DNA from: an uncultured Pirellulaceae bacterium
GTDB taxonomy: Bacteria; Planctomycetota; Planctomycetia; Pirellulales; Pirellulaceae
NCBI GenBank assembly: GCA_938083195.1
Contig: CALKCK010000009.1
Span: forward strand, 248,001 to 312,000
Direction: 5' to 3'
Length of the DNA stretch: 64,000 nt
This document shows, piece after piece, positions 27,062-35,710 of the stretch. The notes beneath the pieces are model-generated. The model did not search any database. It was not told the DNA's origin and was given only the letters and a program-made list of their open reading frames with translations. A program made the position numbers and the translations under genes. The first letter of the stretch is position 1. The number at the start of each line of letters is the position of its first letter.

Positions 27062-28276
27062 TTAGCCAACAGCACACTTGATCACTTGCGCTCCCTCGGC
27101 GGATTCCGCGACAAACCCGCTCGCCCTAGGCCGGGATAATGTGGCCCCACTTCTGTTGTAATCCTCAACAATCTTGGAAACCACATCAGACGCTTTTTCA
27201 CGCTCCACCAACATGATCACGCATCCACCGAACCCTGCACCCGTCATTCGAGCCCCCAACACGCCCCCTGTAAGGCCAACCTGACGAGCGGCATCCACCA
27301 GCTCATCTAGCTCGGCACAACTTACTTGAAACTTCTCGCGCAACGAAGCATGACTTTGGTATAACATTTCACCGGCTTGAAACCAGTCCGCGTTTTTCAT
27401 GTAGTGGACAAACTCCAAGGTACGTTCGTTTTCTCGCACTACATGTTCCGCACGGAGAAAACTGAGTTCATCAAGCTGACCTCGCGATTGCTCAAGCCTA
27501 TTCCAAGTAAGCTCTCGCAGGCTTTCAAGTCCCAATGTTGTCGAAATCGATTCACAACTCTCGCGTCGCATCGCATATTCGCTCTGGGACAATTCATGCC
27601 GCACTTGGCTATTAATTACCGCCAAGGCAAGATGCTCATGATCAAACGCGACCTGTTCGATCGACTCATCCCGGCAGTCAAGCAGTAACATGTGTTCTCG
27701 TTTTGCAAAAGTAACAGAGAATTGATCCATGATTCCACAAGGCACATTCGCAAATTCGTGCTCCGCCTGCTGACACAACTTTGGTTTTTCATTTCCCTTA
27801 AGCATGACACCACTGGCCGCTTCAAGAATGCCGGCCGTCGCGACTTCCAACGAAGCGCTACTCGAAAGTCCAGAACCACTAGGGATCGTTGAATCAATCA
27901 ACATATTCAAACCCGGCAATTCAATCCCGCGACTTAAAAATCCATGCACAACTCCTCGCACGTAATTCGTCCAGTTGGGCTGAGCGGGACTCATTGGACA
28001 GGCTAGATCGACGACAAAAGATTCATTTTCGCGAATGCTATGAACAGTAAGAATCCCTGCCTCTTCGCCTTTGGCTCCAGCAATGAAAGTATGGCGATCG
28101 ACTGCCATCGGCAAAACCAACCCTCGATTGTAGTCGACGTGACCGCCAATCAGATTAACACGCCCTGGCGCGATGGAAACAAAATCGGGATTGCAATTAA
28201 AGCGTTTTTCAAACTTAGCGATCACCGCATCACGTCCGGATTCGACACAACCCTTGTTTAAAATATCTGCGTTCAT
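27062..28276 (-). CDS. galK: Galactokinase (GHMP kinase family)
   Basis: The protein has 404 residues from the ATG at 28276; a longer frame adds 33 hydrophobic residues that do not belong to the family. VSIAPGRVNLIGGHVDYN, PSGSGLSSSASLEVAT (ATP-binding GHMP loop), CGIMDQFSV (catalytic Asp in MDQ) and GARMTGAGFGGCVIM are the three family motifs. It should phosphorylate galactose at C1, the first step of the Leloir pathway. The sugar-binding motif normally reading GEHTDYN reads GGHVDYN: Gly45 replaces the usual Glu and Val47 the usual Thr, while His46 and Asp48 are kept. It lies downstream of the methyltransferase gene with a 204-bp gap, without other galactose genes nearby. Confidence 0.9.
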   Translation of the reverse strand: MNADILNKGCVESGRDAVIAKFEKRFNCNPDFVSIAPGRVNLIGGHVDYNRGLVLPMAVDRHTFIAGAKGEEAGILTVHSIRENESFVVDLACPMSPAQPNWTNYVRGVVHGFLSRGIELPGLNMLIDSTIPSGSGLSSSASLEVATAGILEAASGVMLKGNEKPKLCQQAEHEFANVPCGIMDQFSVTFAKREHMLLLDCRDESIEQVAFDHEHLALAVINSQVRHELSQSEYAMRRESCESISTTLGLESLRELTWNRLEQSRGQLDELSFLRAEHVVRENERTLEFVHYMKNADWFQAGEMLYQSHASLREKFQVSCAELDELVDAARQVGLTGGVLGARMTGAGFGGCVIMLVEREKASDVVSKIVEDYNRSGATLSRPRASGFVAESAEGAQVIKCAVG

Positions 28277-28480
28277 TAGCACAATCACAGAACAAATGGT
28301 TAAACAAAACGGATGGTTAAACAGAAAATGTGCGAAACCCCAACACCCCAATAGCAACGTCACCGGCAGCAACATCCTTCATACAAACGTCTCTGGCATC
28401 TCACTTTGACTTATCGATCTTGAATTTCACAGCAGTACGTCTTTCCTGCACTCACCCCAATTGCTTCGATGACGGTTCTC

Positions 28481-30232
28481 TTAGCCAGCCAGTTCCTTTA
28501 CGGTATTCCATGCTGGTCGGTGCCATTTTAACAGAACACTCTGTCTGGCAAATCGGTGATCCGTTACTGTCGATACCTGATGAACGAACAACTCCAGATC
28601 GTTAAACTGCTTCAACCACATCTCCCGAGGCCCTGCTGTCCCAAAGGTCGTTGCAATCCGCGAAGCGAGTTGCTCCGTTTCACCTGCATAAAGCGCGTCC
28701 CCTCCAAGTTCACGAATCACGTAAACCCCGGGACCTTCAGGAATCACGTCCAAATCTAATTCGGAAACCAGCGCCCCTTGTATCGACTTCAGTTTTTTCT
28801 TGCTCAACTCTGAAATCCCAAACTGCTTCGGAGTTCGCAACGTCGCTCGGTGTTTTGCATTACTCCCCTCTTTACGTAACTTGAGCGCCGCCCAGCGGTA
28901 ATCGAGTGGCTGGTAACCGGGAGCAAACCCCGACGCAATGGCATCAAACTGAACGCCGATCCTTGGATCACAAAAAATCTCATCCAGGCTCATGCAATAC
29001 TTGTTTACAATCTGACGCCAAGCTATTTCGCTGGCAAACAAAAAAGGACTTACTTCCCTCCATCCAATTTTTGTTCTCACCGTCGTATCCACCGAAGCCG
29101 CCTTCAATTTGCCCGCTTTTCTGATGCGGAACAAAAATCGATTTCGTTCAGCGGGAGTCCCCGGGACCGAAAGTCGATCACAGGCCAATTGAAAATCTTC
29201 ATTCAAAATGGGATCGGCAATTAAACGATCAACCGAATATCCGCGGTTGGTCTTTGAAAACGCTTCTATAATTTGAGCAATTTCACAAACGAGCGATTCG
29301 TGAATATCCGCATCGTCTGCAAAGAGGGCTCGCTGAACTTTCTCTACTCCCTTTGCTTTTTGAGCATCTCGCTTGGCATATTCACTCATGCTCGGTTCTT
29401 CACTGCCGTTGAGACGATCGCCAGGAGAAATCCTGTCGAGTCGCTCCATCCCAAGACGAACATAATCCTTCGACAATTCAAAACCAAAACATTTACGCCT
29501 CAATTTCTTGGCTACAGCGAGTGTTGTCGAACTCCCTGAAAATGGATCAATTACAACATCGCCTTCATTGGAACTCGATCGAATGACCCTTCCCAACAAC
29601 TGCTCGGGCATTTGACAGCCATGAAACCCGGCCCGCTCTTTAAACGTCCCGGCAACTCGTGGAAAGTACCAAGTGTCTTCGTCTGCCTGAAAACCATCGA
29701 CTAACTCTTGAGGCCTGAGAATCCAAGTGTCATCTGGCATGCGCCCGTTGGGATTCGCTCGGGCATCGTTGTAAACCAATCTACGGGCAGACGGGACGCG
29801 CAAGTCCATATCGTCATGATTGAATAGGAAGTTCTTTTCGTCTTTTACAAAATGGAATATATGGGCGTGTGAGCGGGTGAATTTCTTCTTGCAGTTAACT
29901 CCAAACGTGTAATACCAGATCACCCAACTGCGACAATGAAACCCTAAATTCTGAGCCTCAATTTTTAACTCCGCAGCATACTCATCTCCAATCGCCAGCC
30001 AAAACGCCCCTTCACTTTTTAATACACGGTGAAGCTCAGCCATCCATTCTCGAGACCAAGCGAGATATTGGTCATCGCCCAATTGATCATCGTATTGGTC
30101 GTATTTAAAACCAATATTAAAGGGGGGATCCGCGAAGGCTAAATCAACCGATTCAGAGGGAACCTTTTTCAGCCCAGCAACGCAGTCACCTTGGTGGATT
30201 TTACCTAAGAATTTTGCTAATGTTGCGGCCAA
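28481..30232 (-). CDS. DNA (N4-cytosine or N6-adenine) methyltransferase with C-terminal GIY-YIG-like domain
   Basis: This 583-aa protein starts at a TTG with a strong GGAGG site five bases upstream. Catalytic motif IV is DPPF (residues 35-38) and motif I follows downstream as DPFSGSSTTLAVAKK. Motif IV before motif I marks the beta class of amino-methyltransferases. The middle (about 270-490) has no recognised domain. The last 82 residues begin GVYVIRELGGDALYAGET, a GIY-YIG-like start, and continue to SVLLKWHRPAWN. The conserved Arg is present (LASRI), but the usual metal-binding Glu position reads Gln in RFARQSVL. No restriction gene is adjacent, so it could be an orphan methylase or a self-contained modification/nuclease protein. 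Confidence 0.87.
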   Translation of the reverse strand: MAATLAKFLGKIHQGDCVAGLKKVPSESVDLAFADPPFNIGFKYDQYDDQLGDDQYLAWSREWMAELHRVLKSEGAFWLAIGDEYAAELKIEAQNLGFHCRSWVIWYYTFGVNCKKKFTRSHAHIFHFVKDEKNFLFNHDDMDLRVPSARRLVYNDARANPNGRMPDDTWILRPQELVDGFQADEDTWYFPRVAGTFKERAGFHGCQMPEQLLGRVIRSSSNEGDVVIDPFSGSSTTLAVAKKLRRKCFGFELSKDYVRLGMERLDRISPGDRLNGSEEPSMSEYAKRDAQKAKGVEKVQRALFADDADIHESLVCEIAQIIEAFSKTNRGYSVDRLIADPILNEDFQLACDRLSVPGTPAERNRFLFRIRKAGKLKAASVDTTVRTKIGWREVSPFLFASEIAWRQIVNKYCMSLDEIFCDPRIGVQFDAIASGFAPGYQPLDYRWAALKLRKEGSNAKHRATLRTPKQFGISELSKKKLKSIQGALVSELDLDVIPEGPGVYVIRELGGDALYAGETEQLASRIATTFGTAGPREMWLKQFNDLELFVHQVSTVTDHRFARQSVLLKWHRPAWNTVKELAG

Positions 30233-30641
30233 CGAATCCTCCGTTTTTTTGAGCGAGTCAATCCACCTCTGCCTAATCCAGCTTCTAATAATTTATCAAC
30301 TTGTTCGTCAGAATTCGAGTCCCTCGGCCACATACCTCAGAAGTGAACATTACCAACCCACTCACCTGCAACATTTACGAGGCCCCCTCAGTTCGCTTAA
30401 TTTGAATCGGCTCCCGTTGCAGCTTGAAATCCCCAAAAAAACAGCCTCTATTTTTAGCGGCCTGTGCCTTCGCGGTCGCCTCAATGGCGGACATCAAAAT
30501 TTGGATCAATCCAAGCGTGGATAACCAACCCGACATGCGGTATCCTCAATCGGCAAGAATATCAGGAAAAACCGATGCGATAAAAAAGCTGGCGATCTCA
30601 CCCACACACCGGTCTTCCTCTCATACTTTATAGGCTTCTAA
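30233..30641. other. Intergenic region, divergent start region, no gene found
   Basis: These 409 bp separate the divergent starts of the methyltransferase and the ThuA gene. No open frame with a ribosome site or recognisable protein content was seen, and no tRNA or strong hairpin. A TTTATAGG sequence 12 bp before the ThuA start could be part of a promoter, but no good -35 box goes with it. Confidence 0.5.
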
Positions 30642-31703
30642 ATGTACTTGAAAAATAAACTACTCCTCCTGACCGCCTTCGCTTTAATAGCTGGATTGCC
30701 TTGCCATCCAGCTAACGCACAGACTCAATCAACCGATGCTTCCCCGGGTTTAACGTTTCAGTCGCCCCCAGAAAAACGCATCGGCAAAAAAATCGTCTTG
30801 ATCGCAGCAGAACAGGAATACCGCAGCGAACAGTCCATGCCCATGCTGGCCAAAATCTTGTCATCGCACCATGGATTCGATTGCACCGTTCTTTTTGCAG
30901 TTAACCCGCAAGGCCAAGTCGATCCGACCATGCCCGTTTACCCAAAAAAAGGAAAAGAAAGTGAATTCCAAACCCACAATATTCCAGGACTCGACCAACT
31001 AAAAGAAGCTGATCTTGTGATCTTTTTCGCCCGACTCCTGACGCTTCCACCAGACCAACAGAAACAGATCGTTGCCTACATTGACTCAGGCAGGCCCATC
31101 ATCGGTTTAAGAACAGCTAATCACGGATTTCGCGGTCGCTTGCCTTACAAAATTGACGGCAAACAAATCCAATTTGGCGAGCAGGTCCTTGGGGGCACTT
31201 TCCGAGGCCATCACGGCAACTGGCATCGCGATTCTACCCGTGGTGATATTGTCGACGCGATGAAAGACCATCCCATCCTAACCGACGTTGCAAATATCTG
31301 GGGACCTTCCGACGTCTACAGGACGTTTCCTGAAAATGGAGAATTACCTAAAGATTGCACCGCTTTGGTCAATGGCCAACCACTCATCGGACGCGAACAA
31401 GGAGGGGTTTCCAATCCCAATAAAATCCCGCTTCCTGTAATCTGGATCAAACCCTGGAAAACTAGCAATGGAAAACTAGCGAGAGTTTTCCACTCCACCA
31501 TGGGGAGTGGAAAAGACTTTGAGAACGAAGGCTTCAGGCGGTGCATCGTAAATGCTTGCTACTGGTGCACTCAGCTTGAGAACCAAATCCCACCCAAGCC
31601 CAATGTCAATTATGTCGATCCCTACGCGCCACTTTCTAGTGGATTTAATTACGAAAAGCTGGGAGTCACCCCAAAAATGCCGGCTGAATATCGCACTCCC
31701 TGA
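30642..31703 (+). CDS. Secreted ThuA-domain protein
   Basis: This 353-aa protein has a signal peptide (LLLLTAFALIAGLPCHPANA). The ThuA-like class I glutamine-amidotransferase fold follows: KIVLIAAEQEYRSEQSMP, LKEADLVIFFARLLTL, RPIIGLRTANHGFRG and GGTFRGHHGNWHRD, with a late VIWIKPW strand. Planctomycetes carry many such proteins. The biochemical role is unproven; they are thought to bind or process sugars or trehalose-like compounds. It is convergent with the alpha/beta hydrolase at 31732, 28 bp away. Confidence 0.85.
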   Translation: MYLKNKLLLLTAFALIAGLPCHPANAQTQSTDASPGLTFQSPPEKRIGKKIVLIAAEQEYRSEQSMPMLAKILSSHHGFDCTVLFAVNPQGQVDPTMPVYPKKGKESEFQTHNIPGLDQLKEADLVIFFARLLTLPPDQQKQIVAYIDSGRPIIGLRTANHGFRGRLPYKIDGKQIQFGEQVLGGTFRGHHGNWHRDSTRGDIVDAMKDHPILTDVANIWGPSDVYRTFPENGELPKDCTALVNGQPLIGREQGGVSNPNKIPLPVIWIKPWKTSNGKLARVFHSTMGSGKDFENEGFRRCIVNACYWCTQLENQIPPKPNVNYVDPYAPLSSGFNYEKLGVTPKMPAEYRTP

Positions 31704-31731
31704 TCCGCCGCTGGCTGAATCTTGGCCTCGT

Positions 31732-33378
31732 TTAAAAAGGTGGAATGTACATTTTCTTTTTCAATCGCTCGACCGATTCCTGCGGGATAGCCTCGGACTT
31801 GGTCACCGCGATCCAGGCATCGATATAACTCGAAGGTGAGTAATTGTGACCATATCCATTAGGCACACTCGTCGCCATTGGCAAGTCGAAAGCGATTTGT
31901 AAAAAAGTAATGACTGGATACCATTTTAAATGAGGTGACACATCGGGGCCTCGCTGCCCCACCAACCACGCAGGTTTTTGAAAAGCCAAATCGGGCGAGA
32001 AAAAGACCATCGGATCACTGGCATACTGCACATAAACATTCCTCATCTCCCCCCAAGACTTTCCTGACTCCAAAGTGTTCTTCTGCGAGGTAAAACGCAC
32101 CATCGACCCATTTCGAAAACGGGGCAACCACGCGGGAGAATCCGCATTCCGCTCACGCGTTAACTCTTGCCATTGCGTACTTGGAAAAGGCGGCCCACTC
32201 CACACTGCGCCTTGAATTGGATCGTCAAACACCTTGTACAAATCCGCAGACACTTCCGAACCAAACGCTCCCAAGCTTAAACCGAATAAATATAATTTAG
32301 GGCGATCATCTTTGGGAAGCGTGATCCAATAGTCGTAGATTTCATCAAAGAGCACCTGAGACGCCACAATCGAACGTGTCGGATCAACAATAATCGTGAG
32401 CCAACTTGGAAGATAGCTATATTGCATGCTGACAATCGCAGTATCACCGCCCAGTAGATACTCCACCGAATCGACCGCCGCCGGATCTAACCAACCCGTT
32501 CCTGTTGGCGTCGCAACAATCAACGTAGACCGCTTAAATCCGTCAACGCGGATCAGTTCCTCCAAAGCCAATTTTGCCCGATCTTCAATAGCTTCCCGAG
32601 AACGCAAACCAACGTAGACCCGCACCGGTTGCATGCACTCGCGTCCCCAAAATTCAGTTAAATCGGATTCCTGAGGGCCCTCCACGATAAAATTCTTTCC
32701 GCGGCGGCCAATCGAGTCCCACTCAACCGACGAATCTGGACTACCCGATGCAATCGCGATTTTTGGCTGAGCAACTCCCTCGTCAATCAAAGCATCCGCC
32801 TTCGCAAAAAACGAATCCGCCGCACTCATTAAACCCCGGGCAATCACACCGTTGGCAATAAAAATCGCCAACAGGCCAATCGTCGTTACCCCCAGCGTCG
32901 TTGCAACACGGCGCGGAAGAAAGCGATTGAGCTGACGCGACGCGTACCCGCACATCCATCCCAGCCACCGAACCACAGCAATCAAACAACAAGCAGAGAA
33001 CACAGCGATCATTGCTGTCGTGTAAGGGTGAGCACTCTCCAAAGGTGGCATTTCCATCAACTCGCGAATCGAGTTTTGCCAAAACGTCATCTGCCTCAAA
33101 TAAACGACAAAGACAACAGCGACCACAATAGAGGTAACAATTTTCGAATAACGCTCCAACGCTTCTGAAGGCTTAGGCAGTTCCAAAAACTGATAGAGTT
33201 TTAAAAATCCAACGCCAACGCCATACCCAGCCGCCAATGCAAACCCAGACAATAACCCCTGAAACAGGAAATTACGAGGGAGCAACGAAGGCGTTACCGA
33301 TGCAGAAAAAAATAAAACTGCAAAGACAAGTCCGATGAAGGAAAATGAATCGAAATAACGAACGAACCACGTTTTCAT
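31732..33378 (-). CDS. Membrane-bound alpha/beta-hydrolase (Abhydrolase_9 type)
   Basis: This 548-aa protein has several N-terminal transmembrane helices (residues about 12-180) and a C-terminal alpha/beta-hydrolase domain. The nucleophile elbow is LYLFGLSLGAFGSEVS, a GLSLG serine motif in place of the standard GxSxG, and ALHRLSRAD-like features are absent. The layout matches the two-part Abhydrolase_9_N/Abhydrolase_9 family, whose substrates are unknown. The C-terminus (PSSYIDAWIAVT) fits the family. It probably acts on lipid or envelope molecules. No partner gene is apparent; it lies 124 bp downstream of the S9 peptidase on the same strand. Confidence 0.82.
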   Translation of the reverse strand: MKTWFVRYFDSFSFIGLVFAVLFFSASVTPSLLPRNFLFQGLLSGFALAAGYGVGVGFLKLYQFLELPKPSEALERYSKIVTSIVVAVVFVVYLRQMTFWQNSIRELMEMPPLESAHPYTTAMIAVFSACCLIAVVRWLGWMCGYASRQLNRFLPRRVATTLGVTTIGLLAIFIANGVIARGLMSAADSFFAKADALIDEGVAQPKIAIASGSPDSSVEWDSIGRRGKNFIVEGPQESDLTEFWGRECMQPVRVYVGLRSREAIEDRAKLALEELIRVDGFKRSTLIVATPTGTGWLDPAAVDSVEYLLGGDTAIVSMQYSYLPSWLTIIVDPTRSIVASQVLFDEIYDYWITLPKDDRPKLYLFGLSLGAFGSEVSADLYKVFDDPIQGAVWSGPPFPSTQWQELTRERNADSPAWLPRFRNGSMVRFTSQKNTLESGKSWGEMRNVYVQYASDPMVFFSPDLAFQKPAWLVGQRGPDVSPHLKWYPVITFLQIAFDLPMATSVPNGYGHNYSPSSYIDAWIAVTKSEAIPQESVERLKKKMYIPPF

Positions 33379-33501
33379 AGCGTTTCAAACCTCTTCCATG
33401 ATCGAAATTTTTTATATCCAAGAAAGTAAAACTGACGGAGGTCTTGCCGAACCAACTCTACGCGATACAGCATCGGATGCAACCTCTCGCCAACGGCAAA
33501 A

Positions 33502-35595
33502 CTAGTTCGTTTCAGGTCGCAGTGTTCTCTTAAAAAATTCACTCTGGGTCACATCAACCCCTCGGCCCAAACCATGCCCACCGTTTGGCCAAAACCGACT
33601 TTCGTAGGACAGCCCCGCCCGATCCAATGCCTCAATCAACTGAAACGCATTATTGGGATGGACATTGTCGTCGACCATCCCATGCATAATAAGGATCTTA
33701 CCCTTCAGGTTTTTCACATGGGTCATCGCCGCTCCCATTTCGTAACCATCTGGATTTAGCTGGGGCGTGCTCATGTAACGTTCGGTGTAAATCGTATCGT
33801 AGTTTTGCCAGTCCGTCGGGCCAGCGCGGTCCACGGCCGCAGTGTAAACATCGGGGTGCTTAAAAATCCCCATCGCCGCCATGAATCCACCGTACGAGTG
33901 CCCCACAATGCCCACGCGATCTCCATCGACATAGGGGCGTTTTCGCAACATCCGAATTGCATCCGCGTGATCCTGGATATCAACATTCCCAAGCTTCAGA
34001 TACGCCGCGCCGAGAAACGATTTCCCCCGGCCTCCCGTACCCCGATTATTTACTTTTACCACAAGATATCCCTGACCGCATTCGGGGCGCGGACGCGACA
34101 CATAACGTGCGCTAATTTCACGAGACCCGGGACCGCCATAGAGCGCATTAATCACTGGATATTTTTTGGCTGGATCAAAATCAATCGGCTTATAGAGTAC
34201 CCCGTAAATATCAAACTGATCATCGTCCGATCGAAACTTGAACATCTCCGCTAGATTAGCCGCTTCCGTTGGACTTTGCTCCGCGAGGTTGGCAATGAAC
34301 TGACCGTCCGTTCGGTAAATCGCCGTGGAAGGCGGACGGTTAACTGACTCGTACTGAGCAATCAGCCATTTACGATCTGGAGAAAGCTGGAAATTTGAAT
34401 GATGATAATCCAAGGTCGTTACGCGTCGCTGCTGCTTTCCATCTAAGCCGACTAAATGATATTGCATGTAATAAGGGTTTACCGTCGAACTGTTGGCTAC
34501 AAAACTAACAAGGTTTTCGTCTTCAAAAACCTTCAAAGACTCAATTTGAAATTCACCCTGAGTTACTGTTTGAAAAACGTTGCCTTCTAAATCCCTGACT
34601 TCGTAATGCGTAAATCCAGTTTTGTCCGTCGGCCACAAAAATCGCTTTTTATCTTTCAGGAATCGCATGGCTGGAGAATTGGTCTGCCAAGTCTTTTGCC
34701 GCTCCTCGATAATCGATTTACATTCACCCGACTCAAGATCGACCGTCATTACCTTAAGATGTTGCTGTAACCGATTGGTCCAATTTAGCAGGACTCGATC
34801 ACCTAAAGGCGACATTCGAATCCCGTAGATGTATTCGTCTCCCGAACCGCCAACGTCAATCCGTGTCGTTTTCTTAGATTTCAAATCGTAGACAAATAAC
34901 TCGGAAATCGGATTTTTTGCACCGGCCTTGGCGTAATACTCGGGATAAAGTGATGTGTTAATTTTTGACCAACCCCGAAGAAGATAAAACTTCTCAACGA
35001 GGGTGTCATCAAATTTATAATAAATAATTTTGCTGGAATCAGGCGTCCACCACATCGCTTTTTGTTGACCTAGTTCCTCGCCATAAACCCAACTGGCCGT
35101 TCCATAATGAACGTTCTCATCACCATCGGTAGTGACATCTACTGCCTCTTTTGTTTTTAAATTCTCAAGAACCAAATTCCAATTTCTGTACTTGGCTCGC
35201 CATTCACCGCTGGGCGACTCGACCTCGGTGTACTGCCGCCCACGCAACGGCCGTCCAATATACTTCCCGGTACTAGCACCCTGATCAATTGTACGCCGCC
35301 GAGACCATGACCTCGCTGCGTCTGACAGCGATCCTTCGAGAGCCTTGGGCACATCAATTTCGGTTTTCAGACTCGTCGAAAAATCAAATCGATAACGCTT
35401 TCCAGCCGACGAATAATCGACCGAATCTTCGTTCCATTTTACGGCGGAAACTACCCCCGGCGACTTGGTGGATGATCGTTGCCCCGGTGCAGTCGCACTT
35501 AAAAAGCAAACAATAAAAACAACGCTCGACAATCGAACAACAAGCTTCAAACAGGACAAACTAATCACGTTTTCTCTCTCACCTTGGACAACCAT
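33502..35595 (-). CDS. Prolyl oligopeptidase/DPP-IV-family serine peptidase (S9)
   Basis: This protein of about 697 residues has an N-terminal signal peptide. A GTG at 35568, with AGGTGAG upstream, would place the signal directly at the start and is a good alternative; the ATG at 35595 is used here. Residues about 80-430 form the beta-propeller (DPPIV_N). The catalytic domain has VGIVGHSYGGFMAAMG (Ser about 567), the Asp in HGMVDDNVH and the His in PNGGHGLGR. It should cleave dipeptides after Pro or Ala from peptides outside the cytoplasm. No gene nearby gives a clearer substrate. Confidence 0.92.
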   Translation of the reverse strand: MVVQGERENVISLSCLKLVVRLSSVVFIVCFLSATAPGQRSSTKSPGVVSAVKWNEDSVDYSSAGKRYRFDFSTSLKTEIDVPKALEGSLSDAARSWSRRRTIDQGASTGKYIGRPLRGRQYTEVESPSGEWRAKYRNWNLVLENLKTKEAVDVTTDGDENVHYGTASWVYGEELGQQKAMWWTPDSSKIIYYKFDDTLVEKFYLLRGWSKINTSLYPEYYAKAGAKNPISELFVYDLKSKKTTRIDVGGSGDEYIYGIRMSPLGDRVLLNWTNRLQQHLKVMTVDLESGECKSIIEERQKTWQTNSPAMRFLKDKKRFLWPTDKTGFTHYEVRDLEGNVFQTVTQGEFQIESLKVFEDENLVSFVANSSTVNPYYMQYHLVGLDGKQQRRVTTLDYHHSNFQLSPDRKWLIAQYESVNRPPSTAIYRTDGQFIANLAEQSPTEAANLAEMFKFRSDDDQFDIYGVLYKPIDFDPAKKYPVINALYGGPGSREISARYVSRPRPECGQGYLVVKVNNRGTGGRGKSFLGAAYLKLGNVDIQDHADAIRMLRKRPYVDGDRVGIVGHSYGGFMAAMGIFKHPDVYTAAVDRAGPTDWQNYDTIYTERYMSTPQLNPDGYEMGAAMTHVKNLKGKILIMHGMVDDNVHPNNAFQLIEALDRAGLSYESRFWPNGGHGLGRGVDVTQSEFFKRTLRPETN

Positions 35596-35710
35596 CAATT
35601 AGAACAGCTTGGACCTATTGTAGAGGATTCAATTCGGCATCACCATCAACGTCCCTAGGCTTAACAATGCCCAACATGCACGGCTTGCCATCCCAGCAAC
35701 AGAGGAGGGC

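Noticed and set aside
28481..30232. Restriction-modification system
   Set aside because: Only the methyltransferase is present; neighbours are galactokinase and ThuA, with no restriction or specificity subunit.
30249..30633. Short plus-strand frames between the methyltransferase and ThuA genes
   Set aside because: No ribosome site and no recognisable content; the most signal-like one relies on a weak start.
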